This document shows, piece by piece, positions 21,924-33,700 of a stretch of DNA of 64,000 nt. Each line of letters starts with the position of its first letter. Positions within the stretch are counted from its first letter, which is position 1. Source of the DNA: Sordaria brevicollis (lineage: Eukaryota; Ascomycota; Sordariomycetes; Sordariales; Sordariaceae); contig JAUTDP010000008.1 of assembly GCA_033439795.1 (NCBI GenBank), positions 682,001-746,000 of the forward strand. Reading direction: 5' to 3'. The position numbers were made by a program, and so were the translations under genes. The notes under the pieces were generated by a model. The model saw only the letters and a list, made by a program, of their open reading frames with translations, did not search any database and had not been told where the DNA came from.

Positions 21924-24063
21924 GCAAACCTCATGTTGTGACGGTCACAAGTCTCATGAGTTCTGCTGCCCGGGATGGGTTTTTTGGATTTCCGCGGTCT
22001 GGTTTTTGTGTATATGATGGATGTGGGCTTCAACATGCCGCGATGCGTTTATGACGATATTAATGAATCTTTCTCAACAAACTTCTTCTCTTCCACTTGG
22101 TCACGTCAGGTATGGTATACTTTGAGAATTTTGTCGCATGAAGAAGAGCTCGTATCCGTACTCGGGAACTCTCGGCGTTCGATACATAAAAGGAAAACAG
22201 ACGGGACTCAATCTCGATTTCGGACGGAAGTCGGGAACACCCCGGCGATCTTTGCGGGGCCCCGGATTTCCACAAGTTCTTGGTGCCCTGTTGACTCCGC
22301 GAGCTCCGCTAAAAACATGTCAAGCACGCGCTGTGGGGTTACCGTCCGAAGCCGCTGTGGGGAGAATGGGGCCGCCAAGTTGGCCCTGAAGGCGTGGCGG
22401 GATCCACTGTGAACATCAAGATTACAGTGAGTGTGGGTGTAAGTGTTAGTGCGAGGATGGTGAAGAGGTGAAGGTGAGGAGGGCATTCCCGGGCATATTT
22501 TGCTCGCATTCATCATATATAAATCTGGGCAGCACTGACGGACGGAACAGCGGATATGGTTCAAAATTATGGAAGAGAGTCAACCAGAGTTGATCTTGAC
22601 GAGGAAACTGTAAAGTTACTACGAATCTTTTGACAGTAGTTAACACTAAAGTCTCACCAACAGCTATCTTTCCAAACGTCTTCACTCCTCCACCAGCTGC
22701 TCTCCTAACGACCAACGTTATGGTTCTATTGAAAGGGAAGATATCAGGCTTTGGAGACAAAGTGATTCAGTTCTGGAAGTTCCTCGGCATCTTCAACTTC
22801 TTAACCTGTCTTCACTTTACCCCAACTTGTGTTCCCCCATCCAGGAAGATGTTACCCAGTCAATCCTTCACAATGCAACTGCCGTCCCAACCGTCCCAAA
22901 CCGTGCGGAGAAGGGAAGGGGTAAGTCAGGCAAATTCAGCCAGAATGGGCCAAGTTCAATATCGATCCAATTGAAGACACTGTCTCACCACAACATGGGT
23001 TACATATGACATGAAAGGAAAGACGGCACTATGATTCGGATAAGAGTGGACACAGCACATCCACATTGTACGTACATATCCTGAAGCCTTCGCAGTGAGT
23101 AGGTATGGTAGAGGTAGGCAGCTCGGCACTCACTGACCCGATAAAAGACGACATCTGACCGAAATCACCAACCTCACTCACACGCTCGGGTTCCCCAATC
23201 GAGACAAGTCTTGTGGCTACTATTGAGAAGCGAAACCTGGGGTACTGTAGTTGCTCCACAGTTGGCACTTTACCATGCTGTCCAAGTTCAACATGAACAA
23301 TCACTCCCACTGAAGAGCCGTCAACTGGACCAGATGAAGAAAAGTCATTTTGAGGAAGTCGATGACAATCCATAACCCTCTTTGTCTTCTTCAAACTTTA
23401 TTCCGCGACTGGACATCGTAATATACCTGTCTAATTCCAGCGGGGACGGAAAGTTGAGGTGAGAAACCACTGAACCAAAAGTGTTCGCTTCCCCTTGGCT
23501 GCCTTGCTTTAGGTTAAAATCCGGGGTAAGATGGGGGACAATGCGGGGAAGTTTGGGGGGCGAGATACTACCCCCGAGAGAGACGAAGGAAGTCTATCCA
23601 AGCAAGACATGGAAGTGATCGGCGGAAGTTGTCATCAGTGGCTTTTGGAGATTGGAAAACCATCACTCTGGACGGATTCTACCACGCTTAGGAGCGGCAA
23701 CACGTCCCTGAATGTCGTATGACCGGATGAAACCTTGGATGGAATATGATGCCTGATGATATCCGGGTGAAGAGAGCCAGCCAGATGGCTGGGACCAACC
23801 AGTAACCAGTTCGGAGCAACGGGAAGCAGGATAACGATGGTGATGATGGACGGGACATACATATACTGCCGGTACTCCTCGTCATCGTTGGATGTCGAGT
23901 ATCTTGCCCATCATCGCGTCGGCTAAAGGTGATTGCTTTTGTGCCACCTCGGACAACCCATACTCTTCGAGGATGGTATAGCACTTGCTGCCACTATCAC
24001 CAACATCAACATCGACATCAACCTTCTTTTCCTCCTCCTCTCCTCCCTTCTCCCTCCCTCAAC
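21924..24063. other. Spacer between the two MFS genes
   Basis: About 2.1 kb without a confident gene. A minus-strand frame at 23029-23373 starts with ATG and encodes about 114 residues of fairly ordinary composition (contains VDGSSVGVIVHVELGQHGK), but I recognise no domain and rate it unlikely. A TATA-like CATATATAAA lies at about 22512-22521 without an obvious gene. The last few hundred bases are CT-rich on the plus strand, as a fungal promoter and leader would be. Confidence 0.45.
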
Positions 24064-25807
24064 ATGGCCTCCCACGAAAAACCCCCCTCAACGGGCCCCC
24101 CAAAAACCAGCATGGAACCAACCAAATCCGAAGTCGACATCCCCCCCTCCAAACCCTCCCTCACCACCTCACCCCTCGACCCATGGGCATCCCAATTCAC
24201 CTCCGCCCCTCCCTCCTGGCACGTCACAACCTCCAAGCGCCTCCTCCGCAAAATCGACCTCCACCTCCTCCCCTTCCTCATCCTCATGTACCTCCTCAAC
24301 TTCCTCGACCGCTCCAACCTCGCGCAAGCCCGCCAGGGCACGCTCGAAGCGGACCTCAACATGTCCGGCACCGACTTCAACCTGGCCACGTCCATCTTCT
24401 TCGTCGCTTACCTTTTGATGCAGTTGCCGTCCAACATGCTCATCACCCGTCTCCGCCCCTCCCTCTATTTATCAGCAGCAATGGCGCTTTGGGGCGCGGT
24501 GAGCGCGTGTAATGCGGCGAGTACAAAGTTTAGTCACTTGGTGGTGGTGAGGATTATGTTGGGGATTGTGGAGGCTCCCTTCTTTCCGGGGGCGGTTTTT
24601 TTGATGAGTAGTTGGTATAGCAGGGCGGAGCTGACGAAGAGGATGGCGTATTTTTATTCGGGCAATGCGTTGGCGAATATGTTTGGCGGGGTTATTGGGG
24701 CGGGGGTGTTGGGGAATTTGGAGGGGGCGAGGGGGATTAGTGGGTGGAGGTGGTTGTTTATTATTGTGAGTACTTCTTCTTCGTTCATTTTTTTATTGTT
24801 GCTGGGAGGGGGAGAAGGGGGTGGTGGGACAGATAGAAGACAAGGAGGGAGAGGGTAATAAGTGAGAAAAGGCACAAGGCTAACAAAAATTGACAAAAAA
24901 CAGGAAGGAACAATAACCATCGCCGTCGCCATCGCCGCCGCTTTCGTCCTGCCCGATTACCCCAACACCACGCGCTGGCTTTCCGAAGAAGAGCGTGCTT
25001 ATGCCTCCTGGCGTCTGCTAGCTGATATCAACGAGTCGGACGACCAGAACTCTCGCTCGGTGATGGATGGCCTGAAGCTTGCCGTCAAAGATTACCGGCT
25101 ATATCTCTTTGTGCTTCTCCAGCACTTGTCTCTCTTGAGTCAAACGTTCCAGTACTTCTTCCCTAGCATCGTCGGTACACTCGGGTATGGCAAGATCACG
25201 ACGCTGTGGCTGACGGCGCCCGTGTGGTTTGCGACTTTCCTGATCTCGGTGTGTGTGACTTGGACGAGCTCGAAGACGGGCGATCGCAGCTTGCATATCT
25301 TCTTTTTGATGTTGTTGGCTGCGGTTGGTAATGCGGTTGCGACGGGTACGACCAAGATTGGGGCGAGGTTCTTTGCCATGTTTTTGATGCCCATGGGTGC
25401 TGTTTCTGCATGTAAGTGTTTTGTCAGGGTATTATTTCAGGTCAAGGAAACGATGCTAACAGACTTCAGACCAAATCATCATTTCGTGGGTTGCCAACTC
25501 GTTCCCCCGTCCCATGGTCAAGCGCTCGGCTGCCGTGGCTATTGCGAATATGATTGGAAACACGGCCAGTATTTACGGGTCGTACATGTACCCGGCATCG
25601 GCAGGGCCGCAGTACATCCCTGGTGGTAGTGCGAACTCTGTAATCTGCCTCTTGGTGGGATTGCTGGCGCTGGGATTGAGGTATCTACATAAGTGGGAGA
25701 ACAAGAAGTTGGAGAAGGTCGAGAGAGAAGAGGCTGAGAACCCAGAGACTGCGGCTGTCGATGTCTCCGGTGATAGGAGGGCTGCTGGCTTTAGGTATAT
25801 CTACTGA
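24064..25807 (+). CDS. MFS transporter, anion:cation symporter family
   Basis: Three exons: 24064-24765, 24904-25411, 25470-25807. The introns are 138 bp (GTGAGT donor; GCTAAC branch, CAG acceptor) and 58 bp (GTAAGT; GCTAAC; CAG). The spliced frame gives 515 residues. Residues about 70-100 hold the TM1 signature (LILMYLLNFLDRSNLAQARQ), followed by AYLLMQLPSNMLITRLRPS (TM2) and VVVRIMLGIVEAPFFPGAVF (TM4). A conserved C-terminal block is QIIISWVANSFPRPMVKRSA. This is the Tna1/Dal5/pantothenate-type ACS family of plasma-membrane symporters for carboxylates and vitamins; the exact substrate is unknown. The ATG at 24064 follows a long CT-rich leader and precedes a Pro/Ser-rich cytosolic N-terminus. 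An in-frame open stretch upstream lacks a better start. It is only distantly similar to the gene at 20226, so it is not a recent tandem copy. Confidence 0.92.
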
Positions 25808-26053
25808 ACCAGAAGATTAGCTAGCGTTGAGAGAACAAGAGTTTCTCATTCCCAGTCTCCCTTGCCGCATGGCGCTCCGTACTTATATCCGACTTTGCGT
25901 GAAGATGAGACAAGAGAGCAAAAGCGAGATGGTGAGGCCGAAACCTTGAAAGTAAAAATCAATCAATTCCCAAACGCCAGATGCTTAAACTCCGAACCAT
26001 AGATGCAAACAGTACATCACCAAGTAGCCTTTTGCTCTCAACACACAGCAGCA

Positions 26054-27336
26054 TTAACCCATCAACTCGACACCATTCCGTATCGCACCCACCACCGCAC
26101 CAGTCTGGATCGTCTCTCCCGCTCCGCTCGCCACCCGATGCTCGATACTCGCAAGAGCATCCAGCCATGTGATCATCACCTGCGGCTTGACTTCTAGCTT
26201 GACAATCTCCTCGGACAGAGCGGTGATGATATCGGCCAACGCCAAGCCTTGTGAGACCTTCAATGTGTTGATTGTAGACAGACATGTCGTAACATCGCTC
26301 GTGCTAAGAAGTGTGCTGAGGATCTTCTTGATGGCGTCGGGTGGTGGCGCGGCAACGCAGTCGTAGATAGTCTTAATGGTGATGGTTTCCCGTACGATAT
26401 CCTTTTCCGCGACCTTGGGGCCGTCTTTTGGTTGGAGTGGAGTGCCTGTTGATTTTGTCAGCATCTATCTGCAACATGAAGCAAAGTAAGGGGATACGTA
26501 CTTGACGCATGACACGCTTGTAGGACATTGAGCGCCCGACGCATGTCACCCTTGCTCAACTTGACCAGCGCATCCGTAGCATCTGGCATGATCTTGACGT
26601 TCTCTTCCTCGATGACCTTGTCCACCAAAACCCGAATATCCTTCTCTTTTAAAGGGCTGAAACGGAACCGTGTGCATCTCGACAGGAGGGCCGGGCTGAG
26701 CTTATGGGAATAGTTGGCGATGATGCAGAAACGAGTGTTGGCCGTGTACTTTTCCATAATGCGACGGAGAGCCATCTGAGCAGTGGAGGTCATGGCATCG
26801 GCCTCGTCGAGAATGATGAGTTTGAAACCAGCCAGTCCCGATCGCGAAGCAGCGGAGCCGAGAGTAAAGATCTGCTTGGTGGAGGCAAAGGTCTTGATCT
26901 GCTCGCGCACAACGTCGATACCACGGTCGTCGGAGGCGTTAAGCTCGAGCACCATCTGGCGCATGTTGGCGGCGCCATAGATTCGTCGGGCGAGGGCGAG
27001 AATGGTAGATGTTTTACCGGTACCGGGAGGGCCGTAGAGAAGGAGATGGGGGAGTCGGTTCGAGTCGACGAATTTGTTGATGGTTGCGAGAATGTCTTGG
27101 TGGCCAGACACATCAGCGAGCGAGACGGGGCGGTACTTTTCGACCCTGTTGCAATCTGGTTAGGCGTTGAGGGTCAATTGGGACAGAATGAGGAATGCTT
27201 ACCATGGGAGACTGTCCTCTGCTTCGACGGGCAGGTTGGCGGCGCTTCGCTTGCCCTTGGCTGTGTTGGTGGCAGCAAACATGACGTCTTTGGACGCCGG
27301 GACATCAATGTCCATTTCATCCTCGTAGTCCGACAT
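26054..27336 (-). CDS. rfc3: Replication factor C subunit 3 (yeast Rfc3 / human RFC5 orthologue)
   Basis: Three exons on the minus strand: 27336-27203, 27145-26502, 26445-26054, with introns of 57 and 56 bp; the spliced product is 389 residues. This clamp-loader ATPase loads PCNA onto primer-template junctions as part of the five-subunit RFC complex in the nucleus. Motifs: PWVEKYRP at about 44-51; Walker A GPPGTGKT at 83-90; ELNASDDRGID; Walker B ILDEAD ending at 161; SRC motif at 200-202, whose Arg acts in trans on a neighbouring subunit; sensor-2 region KGDMRRALNVLQACH. The sequence around HQDILATINKFVDSNRLPHL identifies the Rfc3/RFC5 branch rather than Rfc2 or Rfc4. All ATPase residues are present. 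The short acidic N-terminus (MSDYEDEMDIDVP) supports the start. Its 3' end is 247 bp from the convergent MFS gene. Confidence 0.95.
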
Positions 27337-27837
27337 GGTGGTTGAATTGGGTTGTTTTGCCGATTTTGGGACTGATGCGATCCGAGGATGAATCTGGTAG
27401 GTCTTGTGACAACGTGAAGTTTGTCCTTGGTGGTGTTGTCGACTTGGTGATGCTGGAAAGTCAATTTCGGAAAACGCGTCTTTCGTAAAGCTAGACGCGT
27501 CAGGCAACAGGCCCCTCGTGTGGCTGGTTAATTGATTTTGGGTGTTGAGCCACACTTTCTCCGTGCCCAGCCACACTTTAGCCAACCTCAACTGTCATTC
27601 TCTTTTGACTTTGGACATCAACTTGACAATTCCTGAGAATCACTCTCTCTTCACCTTCATCGTTCTCTATAATGAAGACACTTGCACTGATTCAATGTTT
27701 TTCTTATGGATTTTCGTCAAGGCTCTCCCTTTTATCTGTAATTGATGCTCGATTCCACCCAAAGTTGACTACCCTGATCTGGGTCACCACCTCGTTACCT
27801 AGGACACCCGACTAATCACCTCTCAACCAGCTATCAC
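27337..27837. other. Spacer upstream of rfc3
   Basis: About 500 bp between the rfc3 start and the stop of the HET gene on the same strand. It contains the rfc3 promoter, including a repeated GCCACACTTT element in direct orientation (CCACACTTTCTCC near 27550 and CCACACTTTAGCC near 27572). No gene is seen. Confidence 0.45.
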
Positions 27838-30236
27838 TCACCCCAACTCAAACCTCTCCCACCTCTCTTCAACTCTCTCCCACACATCCTTATACATCCT
27901 CCCAACACCCGCCCTCTCAATCCTCACTCTTCCATCAGCCCCCATTCCTTCCCTCCGTTCAATCATCATGACATTAACCACCTCCCTCCTCTCCGCCGTC
28001 GCAGCTTGCACCAACTCCTCCCTCTCAAACCCCTTCTCTGCATCCGAAAGGATGATGAACTCCTGCGTAACCCTCGAAATAAGTTTAAGCTGATGCTCAA
28101 CAAACTTCCTTCGGTACGACCAAGTCAACCATATCGAGCCTATCCACTCGTCGTCCCTTTCTTCGTCTGGGTTGGTAGCATGAGTGATCGCATACCGCGT
28201 CAACCTCGTCGGTCGGACCCGTGGTAGGGGAGGGACAGCATCCTCGTTTCCTCGGTCTTCGATCATCAGTCGAAACCGGCCGACGCGGGCGGTTAGGTGT
28301 AGGAAGTAGGGGTCGGATGGAGAAAGGGTGATGTCGGCTTGGTATCGACCGGTATGGTTGGCAAGGGAAAAGTCAGCGCCATAGTCGTAGTAAACTGGTA
28401 TCGTCCAACCAGCCCAAGACCAGCTCGGCCACATCGGCCTTTTGGTCTTTTCATCCATCTGTATCCTCTTCGGTTCCAGCCTCGGTCGCCACAGTAGTCC
28501 CGGGTGTAGTAGCTTCCCCGTCGGCATCCCGTGCACAAACTCGACATCCTCCGAAAAGAAGTGATCCCGAATCACATTCAAAATACCCTGTATCCCATTC
28601 ACCCGGTCCGTAATAAACGTCATATTCCGACACGTATACTGCCCCACCAGCTCCGGATACCTTTTTAGTTGGAACTTTAAGTTCGGCCTTAGTTCAACCG
28701 CGGGGGGCACCTCGGAAGGGATATGACTGAACTGAACCACCTGGTCAGCAGCCGACAGTTCCAAGTCCGGCGACTCAGCAGCAAAGTCCTCGCTCCAAGT
28801 CGCCCTCTGACACTGGAAGTGCACCGTCCCGTCGACAAAGTACATGTATCGTAGAGAAAGGATACGTTCCTGGTAGGTCCACCCTCTTTCTTCCCAGGTG
28901 GTTCTGAGTAGCGCGTCCGGCCAGGCGATGGAGCGGTTCATAACCCTGAAGCCGTCGGAGAGCTCTACCACTTTCTGTTTGTGTTCTCGGGCAGTACCGG
29001 ATTCTACACCAGGTAAGCCAGCGTTTGCGTCCTCCCCGCTGGCGGCAACGACCGTTAGGTCGGCGTACTGATATATCTTTCCCATTTGACCGATCTGGTG
29101 TTTCTTGTCGTGGTTGGTGTAAGCCTCAGTGTCGTCGTCTTGGATGATGCAGATGGAGTCGATCCAGATGTAGCGGTATCCGAGATTTTGGGCGAAGGTC
29201 ATGGCGTCTTGTATCGAGCGCGGGAATTCTGACCTCCTCTTTTCTACGCCGCCAGGAGTTTTGAGTTGGTCGATGTTTTCTTCCAGCGTCTTGAACACTT
29301 TCACTCTTCCCCAGACGTAGCTAAGCGCCACGTATGGTACCAGCTCTTTCTTCTCGACTAAGCAGCTCTCCCCAAGATCGATGAGGCGGATGAACGGGTC
29401 AAACATGGCCCCCTTTGGATCCTCAGACTGTTGTTGCTGCTTCAAGATGTGGGAACACTCCCCGCCATGCCAACTCCCACAACACCTCAACCACTCCCTG
29501 ACCCTCTCGATATCAATCTGTCCTCCTTCTTTCATTCGTCTTCCCGTCCATAGTTCCCTCCCATTGTCGGCGAGTGGGACGATATCAAATGGAGTAAAAG
29601 GTGGCACCCTTCCAATCATCACGCTCCTCACCCTCAGGGCCAACGTTTCCCAGATCTCTGTCTCCGTCTCCGTCTTCTCCCCCTTCCTCCTCCCCGTCTC
29701 CATTTTTGCGCCCTGCCCTCCATCCACCACCTCACCATCCCCCCTCCATTTCCCTCACCACCCCCCCTCACACCAGTCTTTCCCCAAACTTTCTCGCCAT
29801 CGCCCGCCAAAGTTTTGGCTCGCGGTCGCCTAAACCGACAATCCCCCACCCAACTAACAACAACATCGCACTCATCCCTCCTCACCACACCCTCACACCC
29901 CTGTGCGACCAACCAACACAACTTACACCACTTCCCGCGTTCCGCAATCTCGTTGTATGTCCCCAGGTACCACTCAGGCGGTAACTCTTTGCTATACCGT
30001 CTCGGACCGAAATCGGAGGGCTGTAAATTCATGAGACGGTGGCGCGCGCAAAGACTGAGGGAGGGGTCTTCGGGCGGGAGGGTGAGGGGGCGGTTCCATG
30101 ATCGAAGAGGTATATTATTTGAGGTGGGATGGAGGGGGAGATAATCGGCGAGGGGGGTTTCGAGGCGGGTTACGGCCTGGTTGGAACCTGGTGGGGGGAT
30201 GTAATCGGGACCTCGGGGGATGTATGATAATGGCAT
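27838..30236 (-). CDS. HET-domain protein (heterokaryon incompatibility type), one frame break
   Basis: The HET domain sits in the middle: VPYVALSYVWG (start motif), then FPRSIQDAMTFAQNLGYRYI, WIDSICIIQDD, MGKIYQYADLTVVAASG and TTWEERGWTYQERILSLR (end motif). HET domains trigger growth inhibition and cell death after non-self fusion in fungi. The N-terminal part (ATG 30236) carries a Cys-containing block, WCKLCWLVAQGC, common ahead of HET domains. The N-terminal and HET frames differ. They join if one G is added to the six-G run near 29740, or one A in the nearby A run, within a low-complexity Gly/Arg/Glu linker; the product would be 799 residues. A short intron there is possible but I see no branch site. 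Either a consensus error, a missed intron or a real inactivating frameshift. Such genes are often polymorphic between strains. Confidence 0.8.
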
Positions 30237-30728
30237 GGTGGCGAACGAGGGAGTGTGGGTGGGTGAAGATGAAAGTTGTGAGGGGGGAGAAAAGTGAGGA
30301 GATGGGAAGGGGTTGAAGTTGAGGTTGGGTTTATTTATACCCAACAGCCCAATCGTCCATATTTATAGGGCTCAGCTGTCTACCTCAGCCTCTCCATCCT
30401 CAGTCTAAAGCCTTGGCGCAGCTGACCTCAAGTCATCTCACACATGTCCAGTTACAGCACCTGTAATACCAAAATATAAGAGAAAAAAAAAAAAAAAAGA
30501 AAAGAAAGAAGAAGTATCGTCAATGCTAAATCAATTCCGCTAAGCTAATGGTATCATATATCCAAACCGCTTCTAAACTCCAAAAAGGTATATACAACCC
30601 GCCCCTCCCCCCTCCTTCTTCCTCGTCTTTCCCCCCTCATCGTTCCCCATCTTCTCTTCCTTCTTCAAAAAAACAAGGACAAAAATGTATGGACATAAAC
30701 GGTATATACAACTAACCACGCGTTTTCT
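30237..30728. other. Spacer between HET gene and the 1257-residue gene
   Basis: About 490 bp: promoter of the HET gene on the left, 3' flank of the next minus-strand gene on the right. An A-rich run with 17 consecutive A occurs at about 30483-30499. Confidence 0.5.
30331..30339 (-). promoter_or_regulatory. TATA box of the HET-domain gene
   Basis: TATAAATAA on the minus strand, 95 bp upstream of the ATG at 30236, in an otherwise mixed flank. The spacing suits transcription starting a few tens of bases before the ATG. Confidence 0.5.
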
Positions 30729-33700
30729 CTAAGCCCACCCAACAACCTTCTTCTTTTGCTCCTGTTGTTCGACTCCCGTTACGCCTGCTTGACTTCCAGT
30801 ACCAGCAAGGGAAGATTTTCTTGCCAGGGTACTACCATTGACGCCAGAATTTTCCTGAAGTGGCGGGTTCTGATGCTGTTGTTGCTGTGATGAGATGCCG
30901 CTCGGTTGGCTAGAAGTGTGGTATTGCTCCTCATCTTCTTCCTCGTCCTCGACCAGAGGACTGCTAACTCCCATATCCACCGCTGGTACAGACGCCGGTA
31001 CCTGCTGCTGCCCTACCACGGGCATCAAAACAGGTGGTCCCAACAGCGACGCCTGCTGCTGCTGCTGCTGCTGTTGCCCCTGCTGCTGCTGCTGTGTCAT
31101 TCCCATTCCTATTCCCATTCCCATTCCCAGTCCCAACCCCAACCCCATCCCTTGAGCTGGCATAGACTGCCCTGGCGAAACAGGCATAGTAACAGCCTGT
31201 ATCTTATTCGTCAGCGTAGGACTTATCGACCTCCCCTGCTCATTCCCGCTTGATCCAGGCCGCAACATCGCCGAATACGGACTTCGTTTGGGATCATACG
31301 TCAACCCGGCACCAAAATGACCCCCCGTCGTCATCGCAAACGGCGACCCAGGTTCACCAACCTGCATCTGCATCTGCCCCTGCTGTTGCTGTTGCTGAAA
31401 CTGAGCCATCGGATCAGGCCTCCTCTCCTGCCTCGGACTTCCCTCCCTGCTACTCAACATACTCCCCCCACCCACAGAACCAGCAGCACCAGCCCACGTC
31501 TTTTTGCGTAGCTTATTAATAGAATCAAACTCATCATCATCCATCAACGCCAGTTGCGCCAAGGTAGGAGACTGTAAACTCGTTGAGTTCCTCGCATCTA
31601 TCGACGGCGGCAAGTTCAAACTCATTATCGAATTGCGATTAGAGTATTCAGACGTCTCGGTGATGGGCGTCAGAGTCGGTTCGCGACAGACTACCCTCCC
31701 GGATTTAGACCTAAAAACGCCATCGGAGCCGGCGGGGCCGAAGTAACCGCCGTAGGAGTATTGGAACGGGTTGTTTTCGTTCTCCGAGTTTTGACTGGGG
31801 TTGCGGTTGAGGGATGAAGGACCGGACTGAGAAAGAGGAGCGGAGTAAAAACCGAATTCTTGGCCGTACCACCCGTCGGAATCATTAGCCAATGCGCTGG
31901 CGTTGGCTTCGGCGATGATGTCCTCGTCGTCGAATTCGTAGTCGTCTAGGCCGTTGCCGCCGCCGAAACCGTCGTCGTCTTCGTCTTCGTAGCCGTCTAG
32001 TCCGTTACCGCCGCCGAAACCATCGTCATAGTCGTCGATTTGTTGCTTGGCAAAGTCATGCTGCGACTGGGCGGAATCGGTGGGTGAAGTGACGGTTGGT
32101 TCTTCCGGTACGGCGGGTGACGAACTTCTTCTGAACTTGCCAGATTCTGCTGCTCGTTGTGCTGCTTCGGCTAGAGCAGCTTGGTATGCCATGTCAAGGC
32201 CGGAGATTGACATCTGTTGTATAGGCTGGGTAGGCAGCTGAGGGAGTTGGGTAGGAGACATATCCTCTCCAGTCGCAAGGGCATGCATGGATCCAGCGGT
32301 CGTCGACTGAACCGGGTCAACACCGGGTGCAGCAGCGGCATTGGCCTCAGCAAGTTGAGCCAGCTGCCGGGCTCGTGCCTGCTCAGCCGCCCGAGCAAAA
32401 GCCCCCGGAATGGGACGACCATACTGATCAGTGTCGTCGAGATCAAAGAGGTTCTCATCAAAATGGGTACCATCTCCCTGGAAGTCCAGCTCATCCGCTA
32501 AGCCGTTATCAAAGTAAAGCTCGTTATCGTCTTCTCTGCGGGTAGGTTCGGTTGGTGGCATCCCAATAGGAATAGGTTCAGGGGTAATCGGTGCCCTAAT
32601 AGTTTCAGGACTCGGCAACTGCTCTGGTCCACCAACAACCTGCTCAGACATCGTGGCATATTTCGGTAACTCAGGCGTAGTATCCTCCGTCACAGACGAC
32701 GCAACGGCCTGCTCCGTCTCATTGCTCGGCGTCGAAGCAACAACCGGACTATGCGGCGTGATAGGTCCAGAGCTCTTATTCGACCTCTGAAACTCAAACC
32801 CAGCAAAGTTCTCCTGGTCATTATCCGGGTCCGTCTCCGGATCGTAGTCGTCATCGTCGTCTTGATCGTCCGCAGGAAGAAGCTCTTGATAATCCGCATT
32901 GACACCCGGAATCGGTTCCTCCAGCCCAGCATAGTCCTCCGTCCCGGGAATCGGTTCCTCGTCGTAGTCGGCATTGACCCCCGGAATCGGTTCCTCCCCG
33001 TAATCATCGTCGTAATCCGCGTTCACACCAGGAATGGGCTCCTCCAGACCGTCGTCGTCCATCATGGCGTCATAGTCGAAATCCTCCTCTTCCAGGTCAT
33101 CAAACCTGGAATCGTGCTCTTGTCTCAGCGCACTAGTGGCACCACCTCCCTTTTCTCGTTGACGCTGTCGATGTCGTTCTTCCAACGCCTTCTCCTCATC
33201 CGCAGAGCCCATCATGTCAAAACTGAACCGTGACGACGTGCTCTTCATATGTTTCGGAATGCCAGACAAGGCAGAGTCACGAATAGATCGCTTAGATAGG
33301 TTTCGTGACCGCGCGGTGCGGACCGAAGCATTGGCCTTGTTCCCAGCCGTCATTCCAGGCAGGGTATCCTGAGATACTACTTCAGACGAAGCACCAGTTA
33401 CCGGAACAGGATCATCCCTGAGCTGTACCGGTAGCCGCGGTGCGTCAGATTGCTGTTCATCCGGCGAAGGATGCGAAAGCGGCGGCGACGGCATGCTATC
33501 CTGCGGTATCGACCTCGCATCACTATTACCCCTGCTCGGTCCTCCCGCTTCCTGCTGTACTCCCAAAGTAGGGGAAAGCGTCGCACCCTCACAGAGACCC
33601 AGACCCAGGCCCAATCCTACGGGCTGCGTTGTTGTTGCTGTTCCCACCAAGGTGCTACCCGTACTCAATTCCGTCGCTTGCGACTTCGGCGTAGCATGCT

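Noticed and set aside
32889..33045. Possible CRISPR-like regular array
   Set aside because: The regular spacing comes from in-frame coding repeats (PIPG units); no CRISPR is expected in a fungal genome and spacers are not unique.
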